Below the pieces are notes generated by a model, which saw only the letters and a program-made list of their open reading frames with translations, had not been told where the DNA came from and did not search any database. A DNA stretch of 64,000 nt from Paracentrotus lividus (lineage: Eukaryota; Echinodermata; Echinoidea; Camarodonta; Echinidae): assembly GCA_940671915.1 (NCBI GenBank), contig CALNVZ010003433.1, positions 13,695,795-13,759,794 of the forward strand. Direction: 5' to 3'. Each line of letters starts with the position of its first letter. Within the stretch, counting starts at the first letter, position 1. Below, piece after piece: positions 54,851 to 64,000 of the stretch. The position numbers and the translations under genes are program-made.

Positions 54851-57800
54851 TTCTCTACATTAATTATGTTATTGAAAAATAATTTTGATTGTATGATTTA
54901 TTTTTTAAAAATTTTGAAAGCAATGTGTAATTTTTTAAGATCTTTTAATTTGGTTGCGAATAACATTTGCATGCCCTACTCTATGAATTATACTTACCCA
55001 CACATTTTTCTTTAAATCATTTTTTTAGGTGGGGGTGGGTAGAGGTGAAGGAGGGGGGGGGGGGGGGGAGCATATAGAAGTAAATTGGACTGTACTTGAA
55101 GCAGAGGGTAAATATTGCATAACACATGTAGAAATGAGTGCCTTTACATGTATTGTACAATTTTAGTGTTACATAACTAAAAGCATTGTTTCTTGATATA
55201 CATCTGCACTTTAAATGTAGATGATATATTTTATAAAATGTATTTTTTGCTTCTGAGAATATGTGGAGTTTTGATGTCAATTGATGTTTTATTTACAATA
55301 ATATTATGTAAAATTACCTTAATAGTTCATGTTTACATTGGTAGTAAATGAAATGTATATCATATATTTTAGGTCTAAAAATATATATAGTACCTATTAA
55401 AAATTGGCATTCTTATGTGTAGCTCACAGTGTGTAGCATATTTTTATGGTAAATAACATACTTGTACAAGACATTTTTTCAATCCTGAATACGTTTACCT
55501 TCAAAAGAGAATATAACCTTTAATCATGTCCAGGTTGAATCTAAAGGGAAATGTTGGTCATTCCTTAAAAACTTTTTTCAGGGAATATATTGTCCCAAAA
55601 ATGGTTATGTAGTAAAAGTAAATTGAGTAGTAATGCGGAAAACCAAATGTTGGTGTGCATTTGCAATAGATAAAAGTAGCGAATTTATCATTATTTTTTA
55701 CTAACAACTCAGTAAAGGATACAAACAACTCAGATGATTATTATTAAAATATGTGAATTCCAACTACTCAATATATAAACATTCTAAATGCATGTATAAA
55801 TCCCACAAATCATTTCAACTTATTAAAGTATATAGAATCTATTATTTTTTGTAAGTTTATATTAAATACAAACTTTGAAAAATACATGTATGAAAACCTC
55901 CAACTCCCAATCTACAAACTATTCTGAATAATTGTCTAAATAATTCAAGGTTTCTGTACATATCTTAAACTTTTTATATGATGTGAAACTGTCTCTGTTT
56001 TGTGTTTGAAATTATGATCTTCATTAATGTATACTAGCACAGAACACTAGTAAATGTTATTCAATTGTCAGAGGTAACCCTATCATATAGTCCTGCAGGC
56101 AGGAAGGTGTTTACGTGTAGTCAATTCAATTGTTTACTTGTTTACCTCTGTATATTGTATTTTTTTATGCAATCAATGAAATTTACCCATATGTAATCTG
56201 TGGTATGTAAACAACAAGTTGAACAAAAAACAATAACTCAACAGTATGTCAACAAATTAGGTACACAACTTAGTTTTAGACTGAATAGGTTAACACTGTT
56301 GAAGGGAATCTGAGGTCAACAAAAAAATAATTTTTGTACAGCTAGAACGAGAAAAAAGAAAACAAGAAAATTCAGAATTAAAGGGATAATGCCTAAATAT
56401 AATATCAAACATTTGATTAGAATTTTAGTTGCCAAGATCTATCTTTCTCAAAACATTTTTGAAGAAATATTGTCAACAGTGGAGTATTCAAGAAAAACAT
56501 GAAAATTACAAATCTGTTCTTCTGTAGGTTACATTTGTTTCATTTCCTATTCATTTATTTTGTTCTTAGCATATTACATCAGATCTATAGTTTGGTGTTA
56601 GCCTATTGTATTTTCACTAATATTAAATGGGATGGTAAAATCTGGTAATACCAATAATTATAGGTTCTGTCAAAACTTACATTTTGAAAATGACAAATGA
56701 ATGATATCTGTTACGTAAAGGCAATTTGGCAAATAAATATTGATATAATAACAATGAAAAAAAAAAATGTTCCATGTACATGTAGACTATATAGATGCAT
56801 GGAATTGAAGGTCTTGTTGGTCCAAGTATTTTGACCAGATCAAGATTTGTATAATTCTGGTCTGTACTTGGCTATTGACAATCTGAATGTATTACATCTC
56901 AATCATGCTGCCAAAGTGACCAATAAATTGCTCTTCACTGTATTGTAATCTTGCATCAGTCTCACAAATGTGACAAGCAAGTCCATGTGTCCATAATGTG
57001 GCATTTATCCTTGTTAAATCTATCTTTGTATTATGATTACTCTACTAGTGATTACCTACAAAATGTATTTGTGTCAAAGCTAATAGGAGAATAAAACTCT
57101 TGAAGCAAGGTGAATTGTGTAAAAACAGATCAGTAAAAGTTTGAGGAAATATAATAGAAAGACTTAAAGCACTTTAAGGTTGAGATTGCAAATTATGGAG
57201 ATCCTCCCTTTCGCAATGCGACCTACAAACATGTACATGTTGAAATGTTAAAGTGAACAACTTCAGCATTATTTTTGTACAGATTTTTAGTCAAAATCAT
57301 CTTTTTTATCAATGCATATAGGTACCAATGATAGATTATATATGTTGCACACACTATATCAGTGTGTGAACAATTCTGTTCTACCATTGGGGAAAAAATG
57401 CTGTGTGTATGTTTTTAAATAACATACATGTATGGGAGAGTTGTTGAAAAAGTAAGAACATTCACAGATCTATTTATTTGAGTTTTCTGTTTCCACACAA
57501 TCTAAATAGTTATGGGGGTTTCATTCCCTATTAATACATTGACAACTGGTTGGACACATTTCTAGAGGCCCTTGCTACAACTTTTGTGTATTTTTTGTTT
57601 CACTGTCCTGTAGCTCCGTCCAAATTATTTGTGTGCTATCTTGTGTATACTTTTTATTTCTTGTATTTAATTTCAAGTGAAGGAAAATCAGTGTGCTATA
57701 TTTTTGTTAGGTTTAGTATATTTGATATTTTATCTATTTCAGTTCCCTTGTGCCAATTAATTTCTAGATTTGTTTGTTGTATTTCCTTTGTAAGTGAAAA

Positions 57801-58332
57801 TTGATGATATTTTTTTAATGTATCATTTGCCAACATAATTGCACCATTTATAAGTCACATTGTATTGCTTATTGGTATAAAGCAAGTCATAAGTTTTTAT
57901 AGTTTTATGGAGATTTTTCTGGGGGTTAATTATTTTGTTGTGTTTAACTGTGTCACCAGAAATTGCATCTTTAAAATAATCATGAAGAACTTGTGAACTT
58001 TGTGGTTAAGAACATTAAGCTCATTTATTCATTTTAATGAAATTGTACATTCTGTGATTAGTGCAAAACACAAACTGTATTGTTTTGGGTTTGACACAAA
58101 GCTGCTAAAAACTATGACATGATAGCAAACAAAATTAAGAGATTCAAATGTAAAAGTTTGGATTGTCTAATGTAACAGTTTCCCCTCTTTTTGGAATAAA
58201 ACTGAACAAAGAAAGTTTTAATGACTGTTTAGCAGTGGACAATCAAAGTAACTGTAAAAGGAAACAGTAAAGTATACTAAATATCCTCATTATGTGTAGG
58301 CTGTTGTTGCCAAATAAAGCACTATTTTATTA
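54851..58332. other. AT-rich sequence, more 3' UTR or intergenic
   Basis: No recognisable gene. G-run at 55052-55068. Several AATAAA motifs on the plus strand. Scattered short open frames are consistent with chance. Confidence 0.45.
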
Positions 58333-58423
58333 AACCCGTTGGGGACTGAGCCCAAATATATTTGGGCTAAGGTCTATGGGAAATGTGTGTTGTAGCCAAA
58401 TTAGCTCGTCTCTAACGGGTTAA
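58333..58423. mobile_element. Tiny palindromic MITE
   Basis: aacccgtt at the left and aacgggtt at the right. The central gcccaaatatatttgggc is a perfect palindrome. An inverted relative lies inside the DIRS-like element (37500-37577). Confidence 0.6.
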
Positions 58424-58790
58424 AATGAAACCATAATGCATTTCCTGATTTTTGGCCAATTTTGGAAGTAATAATTTTGTGATAGGATAGTAGAGGTATG
58501 AACTGTCTCATGATAACAAAGCTCAATATGAGAAATATATTTTATTTATCTACATAACATGCATCATATTTCATCAAAAGAGCCATACCAAATTCGAACT
58601 GTGTGTTGATATAGTATGCACACATTTACTTTGTCTATAAAGTCATCAGGTCATTACTCCATGTTGGATGATAATAAAAGTCAATGAAATTCTAACCCAG
58701 CACAGATCATTATACACTTATGTACATGTACATGACTTTAATGCATAGCATCTTTTGAATGATGATTATATGTGCATAAGTTCACAATTG

Positions 58791-59246
58791 AATACTATAT
58801 AAGTGTTTTTTTTTTGCGTACAGACATTTTCGTGGTTGGCGGGGGTCCCGACATTTTTGCGCGATGTTAAATTCGCGGTCGGCAAAATCTAGAATTAAAA
58901 GTAACTAGAACTATAAGTATTCCATCTTTTCCTATCTGAAAAACGAGACATTATATTTATAAAAAGACAGTAAAATGGAATAAAGACTTACTACCTGAAT
59001 TTATTTTACCTACATACCAGTCATCCATGCATCGCGCTGTGCATGTGTCATTGTGTGTGCTATAAATAGCGCTGTATAGACAACTCTGCTCTGCGAGCGC
59101 ATGGAGTTCAAAACATTTTCTGGCGTTGATAAATTCGCGGTACTGTTCCTAACCTTTTTCGCGCGATGTTAAATTCGCGGTCTCGCCCCGATTCGCGAAA
59201 TTCGCGAAAATAAACCTTCGCGTGAGAAACCACTTATACAGTATTC
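58791..59246. mobile_element. Foldback MITE with ttcgcg motifs
   Basis: Ends aatactatataagtg and cacttatacagtatt are inverted matches. The interior holds repeated aaattcgcggt and ttcgcg words in both orientations. CpG-rich compared with its surroundings. Confidence 0.72.
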
Positions 59247-59841
59247 TCTTTGGCACTTTACAGCATTTGGGTTATTTTGTTACATTAAAAAAATCAAAAT
59301 GATATTGGAAAACAAAGCCTTTGATTCTTTAAATTGGCAACACCTACAGTTTGTTTGAGGAGGAAGCATAGATGTCACTTTTATTACACTCTGTGGTTTA
59401 TGTCCAATTTCCCAATTTATAAAGTCTTGTACATGTATGGTTGCATTGCCCAGCAATATGTTAAATCTTCTGTCAGTAGAGCTTTTGAAAATTCATTTTT
59501 TTTTTCAAACACGATTTCTCTGGTGTACATGTTGTTCCACCAAAGACTGTTCGTACATTATATTTATGTACTTTTTAAATTTTAGTCTATATATGTTAAT
59601 TACTCAAAAGTGATGTTAACTTAGAACCCAAACTTTTACTCTTGTGATCAAACTTTTTTTGAGATTTGTACACCCGAATCTTCAATGGTTATCGACCAAA
59701 TATATTTAAGTCTTTGTATGAGAAATCATGCTATCCTTTCTCATAGTTTTTTATTGTTGTATTGGTGTTCTCAGGAAAATGTGATTTAGAAAGTGTAACC
59801 GAGAAAAGAAAGGGGTTACTTCTTGTAACATAAATAATAAA

Positions 59842-59882
59842 GTGAGAGAGAGAGAGAGAGAGAGAATGCAGAAAGGAGGAGT

Positions 59883-59932
<50 letters not shown>
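59842..59932. repeat. (GA)n microsatellite, two blocks
   Basis: Long AG runs; they generate the Ser/Leu-rich (minus) and Arg/Glu-rich (plus) spurious open frames here. Confidence 0.95.
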
Positions 59933-59936
<4 letters not shown>

Positions 59937-60123
59937 ATGGGAGAATACAGAAATGAGAGAGGAAAAGATATACCAGCAGGAAGACAATAAGGTAGGTAAA
60001 AAGATAACAGGCAGAAAGACAAATGGATGGAAAATGACATAGAGAAGAAACAGATAGAGAAGAAACGGGTAAAGAGGGCTAGGATAAAATGAGAAAGAGG
60101 GAAGAGAGGAAAAGAGGAATAAA

Positions 60124-60360
60124 CAGGGTCCCCACTTTACCTGGATATAAGGGAAAACCTGGAAAATAAGTTTCATTTGTTCTAGTCATAGAATTTGATG
60201 AGACATCTTCTACTGTTTCTAGTTTCATGATCAGCACATTCATTGCTGTGATGCATCAAAATGTAGGTTGAAAGAAGTCGAAATATGTTGAAGTAGTTAA
60301 CCTGGATTTTTGAAAAACCTATCAGGGAATTTCATTTTCCTAATATAGTGGGAACACTAA
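60124..60360. mobile_element. Probable small TIR repeat
   Basis: Left gtccccactttacctgga...aaaacctgg and right ccta..tatagtgggaaca are loosely inverted. Interior has ggaaaacctgg/cctggattttt phrases. Confidence 0.4.
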
Positions 60361-60390
60361 TAAAGGAAAGAGAGTGAGCAGATAAAGGAG

Positions 60391-60418
60391 AGGGAGAGAG
60401 AGAGAGAGAGAGAGAGAG
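60391..60418. repeat. (GA)n microsatellite
   Basis: Short AG run. Confidence 0.9.
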
Positions 60419-61007
60419 CGATTCTCAAATAAATAATAAATAAATAATCCATAGCATACAGCTTGGAAAATTTTATTAGACTAAGTTCTTTTCTTGTAAG
60501 GGTTTCATTGTGTGTTTTTCTTGCTTCGTGAAGAAAGAAAACAAAATAAACACAAACTAACTCTACTTCTATACAATATTCCGCAATTATATAATTGACA
60601 TGTCAGGTTAGGCCTTTTGTTACAAATGTAAATGGTGCTCATGTCAAAGAAGGAAAAGAGCTTGGTCAAATAACTTTTGCCCGAGCTGTACATAGTTGTC
60701 CTACATAAAACACACAAAAATGAAATTTTGAAAACAAACCCAATAGACAACCTCTTCACATTACTATGAATAGAACAACAGTACAGACCACTCCAGTTAT
60801 TATTCATACCCAGGCCACTTGCCCTCTTATAATGAAATCTTGCTATTGAATACACACAGGGAGAAGCATGTGCACATGTTTGAAACTGAGACACAACGAA
60901 AATTGCCTCAATACAATAGGCTTTTTGAAATAAAAATGTTGTAGTATCCATGTTCATCATAATGGGAGTGGGCTGTATTCAGTCAGACCAGTAAGATCAG
61001 ATACCAG

Positions 61008-61155
61008 TGCCCTGTATTACATAAAGGTTTACGATAGATTGCAAATCGATAGTAACCAATAAGGATCTTTGTTGCAGAGACTTATTGCATTAGAGTCTCA
61101 CTTTAAACCAATCAGAATGGTTGATTCAAATTTGCAATTGATAACTCTTCATAGT
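61008..61155. repeat. Dispersed repeat R2, copy B
   Basis: Same-orientation match to 11211-11345 (see that entry). Contains gcaaatcgatagtaaccaat and aaaccaatcagaatgg. Confidence 0.65.
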
Positions 61156-61846
61156 CCGAATGACACATTTACATTAACATGGAAATATAAATATGCCATT
61201 TGGCCTATGTAACATGAGGTAATAGCTGATTAGTGGTTGGTCTTACCTACTGTATGTGAGTGAGTCATTATGCTATACATTACATTAATCAACATCATAC
61301 AGGAATGATACTCATATATGATCTCTTTATATACTCTCTTTTATTCAATAATCATATTCCAAATATAATTCATAAATGTAGAAACAGTGTCATAAAAATT
61401 GAACAAGGAAGATTGCATCAAAATGAGTCCATGACTTCTCATGTCAGGCAAGATTTTATGTTAGTCCACCTGTAATTCTCTTTTTTTTTTTCCTTTAATA
61501 ATATTACACAAATAAAAAAAGTTATAAGCAAATCAAGGTTTAACTTCATTGGTTTTTGTTGCCTTAATTTCCTCAGATTGTTTAGAAAATCAAACAATCA
61601 GAGTAGCCTAAATCTGAATAAAGTGCACATGATACAGTATTTCAGATTTAAATATAGTTTAATATAAAGTACAAGTAACACTATTCATCTAAATGACATT
61701 ATTTTACGGACAGACTAGTACACAGAAAGTGTCCTTTGACGTAGTTGTTTAAAATCTTTCTGAAAGCCCCTCCTAATTTTTCCAATTTTCATGGGTATTC
61801 AACAAGTCTTGGGTAGCATTGAAGATTTGTTTATCAAACAAAACAA

Positions 61847-62747
61847 TATACAGTGTGTCCCACAAAAAATGCTTATGGTACTTTCGATGGGTATGATATT
61901 AAAATTACAATATTATATTGATTATAACTCTACACCCGTAAACTACCATTCATTTCCTGCAAATGGATGAAATTTTATGTGATATGGTCCAATAATCACA
62001 AAGATATGAGCATTTTCTCATCACACATCAGGAAACCTTTCCCTCCAAGTTTTGTATTCAGTATTACCGGGTATATCAAATAAAAGAAACCCAAGTTTGA
62101 TTATTAATAATTTGCAAAATATTTCAGTAGTGATTATGAAGTTTATATCACTGTAAAGTGCAACTCATGACCATTCTAATGATATGTCTCTCAGCTCACC
62201 AATATCTCGCATCGCTGAACCCCATTGTTCTGAAAAAGTCAAAATTGTGAGTGCTCACTTCCGTTCTTCTTGAGATGCGTTATTTAAAATACTAAAAGGA
62301 AACCCAACTTTGATCATCAATGAGCGTGAAAGTGAAGCACTTACAATTTTGCAAGACTTTTTCAGAACAATGAGGTTCAGCGATGCTTAATATTGGTAAG
62401 CTGAGGGACACATCATCAGAATGGTAATGAGTTGCACTTTACAGTGATATAAATTTCATAAATACTACTGAAATATTTTTCAAAGTATTAATGATCAAAC
62501 TTGGGTTTCTTTTATTCGACACATCCGGTACTACTCAATACAAACTTGGATGGAGAGGTCTCCCGATGTGTAATGACAAAATGCTCATATCTTTAGGATT
62601 CTTGGACCACATCACATAAAATTTCATCCAGTTGTAAAAAACGAATAGCAGTTTACGGGTGTAGATTTATAAACAATATAGTTTTGTAATTTTAATATTA
62701 TACCCATCTAAAGTGCCATTAGCATTTTTTGTGGGACACACTGTATA
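61847..62747. mobile_element. Large foldback Tc1/mariner-type element, about 900 bp
   Basis: tatacagtgtgtcccac and gtgggacacactgtata are perfect inverted ends, with TA at the insertion site. The two arms of about 430 bp pair along their length (caagtttgat, gttgcactttacagtgatata, tttttcagaacaat). The loop lies near 62290. No transposase. Confidence 0.85.
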
Positions 62748-63344
62748 ACAGATCTTAAATAACTACATACTTACAAAAACTATTACAAATACATGTACAT
62801 GACTGTATAATATATATATATTTGCTTTGAGAAAACAATTATTTTTATGTTTTAAATCTTAATTCAATAGACAAAGTTATTGATAGAAAAACAACTGCGC
62901 AAAACATTTTACTCATATTGTTATGGAACACTTTCATGGCATGAATATGTAAATTAATTTGATCAGCTTTTCATCTCCAAATTGGCAACCCTGACATTTT
63001 CTTGTCATTGATACAGAATAAAGGATGTGGTGGCTTGTTAGTGCCTTGACAAGAGAGAAACGAGGGATAAAATGTTCGCAATGATTCTCCACGATTCAAT
63101 GAGCAGTATTGCGTATACACGTTGATGGATCATACATGTAGCTCATACTCCTCATAGGAAGTGGTGGCTTGCTTGTTTTGTTAACAAGAGTGGAGCCAAG
63201 GAGACACAAAAAAAAAACCCCCCAAAAACCCAACACCATGTTCAAGTTAAGTCAAACCAATGGTGCAGCAACATAATGAAAAATGTATAAAGAGGCTCAT
63301 CATATACATCCCTTCATACTTAGAAGTAATACCCACTTTCATGT

Positions 63345-63767
63345 CCTTCAAATTCTAGTGGATGGTCATGCGAGCCATGTTGACCTCAGAGTAGCAGAAC
63401 TTTGTCGCGACAATTATGATATACCGTTAACAGGCACATGCAAGTCATGTCATTCAACCAATGGACCTGGCAGTCTTTGGGCCATTTAAAAAAAGCATAC
63501 AAGAAGAGAGAAGGGGAGTGGAGGGATGCACACCCTGGCCAATATGTCACAAAAGCTTCATTCGCCAGCGTATTTGCTAAGGCATGGGAAGACATTATAC
63601 CCCATTCAGCAACAGCAGGTTTCACGGCAGCTGGCATATTCCCTTTTATAAAGGAATATGCCAGGGAGAAGCTCTACCCCTCAAAGGTGAATTATAACAT
63701 AGTTACTTTATTTCTTCAACATCCACAGAGTGTTGATTTGATAACTAAATGTCTGGAAGAAGTATAA
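63345..63767 (+). pseudogene. Broken DDE transposase (pogo/Tigger/jerky type), C-terminal part
   Basis: The conserved order of a DDE_1-type endonuclease is visible but spread over three frames. ILVDGHASHVDLRVAELCRDN is in the first (with the DGH aspartate). Next comes AHASHVIQPMDLAVFGPFKK in the second (with the late catalytic Asp of QPMD). AYKKREGEWRDAHPG and AGIFPF follow in the third, to a stop at about 63765. The first shift falls near 63420-63433 and the second in the A-run at 63487-63493. The N-terminal DNA-binding domain and first catalytic Asp are missing, so it is a truncated, frameshifted remnant. Confidence 0.8.
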
Positions 63768-64000
63768 GATCATGAGGAACAACTTTTAGTATGGTTAAGG
63801 TTAGAGTTTGTAAGTCTGCGTAATGCCTATGTCTGCGCACCCAAATAATTGCGCTCTAGCATTCGGATTGTACACGGAGCCCTATGGAAAGGAGTTCGAA
63901 ATCATTAAATTTGACACAGGTGACAAGATGTGGCAAAAAACAAAGGTTTTTACACTTATATTTAAAAGAAAAAAATATTTGAAAGAGATTGAAGAGAGGC
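63768..64000. other. Right edge of window, nothing identified
   Basis: AT-rich with no open frame or repeat I can support. Confidence 0.4.

Noticed and set aside
59751..60176. Minus-strand 141-codon open frame
   Set aside because: Most of it is Ser/Leu repeat caused by the (GA)n microsatellite.
60505..60960. Minus-strand open frame of 151 codons
   Set aside because: No recognisable motif, Cys/Ser/Phe-rich composition as expected from AT-rich antisense DNA, no supporting exon structure. Probably chance.

Overview
This is a 64 kb window of animal nuclear DNA, AT-rich and dense with introns and repeats. It carries one recognisable gene, a paladin (PALD1) orthologue on the plus strand. I assembled 18 coding exons from about 9.7 to 52.3 kb; spliced, they give an 882-residue protein. 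Every junction has GT/AG ends and keeps frame. The organism is most likely an echinoderm or another non-vertebrate deuterostome. The reasons are the paladin divergence, abundant taggcctac and acatgtacatgt words, many foldback MITEs, a tRNA-derived SINE and a DIRS-type retroelement. The taxon call is an inference at about 0.6.

Layout. 1-8.3 kb: upstream DNA filled with foldback/MITE elements and no convincing gene. 8.3-8.7 kb: CpG-richer block ending in a good splice donor, the likely promoter and noncoding first exon. 9.7-13.0 kb: coding exons 1-2. 13-27.3 kb: a 14.3 kb intron of repeats, with a CpG-rich island and a possible in-frame alternative first exon at 26.8 kb. 27.3-32 kb: exons 3-6, ending at the first phosphatase-like loop and the segment after it. 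32.7-39.1 kb: a 6.4 kb element with the inverted terminal repeats and internal complementary region of DIRS retrotransposons, whose right end stops 28 bases before exon 7. 39.1-52.3 kb: exons 7-18, with MITEs, a SINE, a non-LTR fragment and a 1.4 kb tandem-unit repeat in the introns. 52.3-64 kb: probable long 3' UTR, then intergenic DNA with several MITEs and a frameshifted DDE transposase fragment at the right edge.

Biology. Paladin is an internally duplicated protein with two phosphatase-like CX5R loops. Here both loops are damaged, in different ways: the first has Gly where Cys is expected and the second has Gln where Arg is expected. The protein is therefore predicted to be a catalytically inactive, N-myristoylated scaffold or pseudophosphatase. 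The most unusual other content is the DIRS-architecture element, which has no recognisable reverse transcriptase or tyrosine recombinase and contains a dense ATCGAT array. There is also an 87-bp in-frame duplication of a splice acceptor plus exon start at exon 11.
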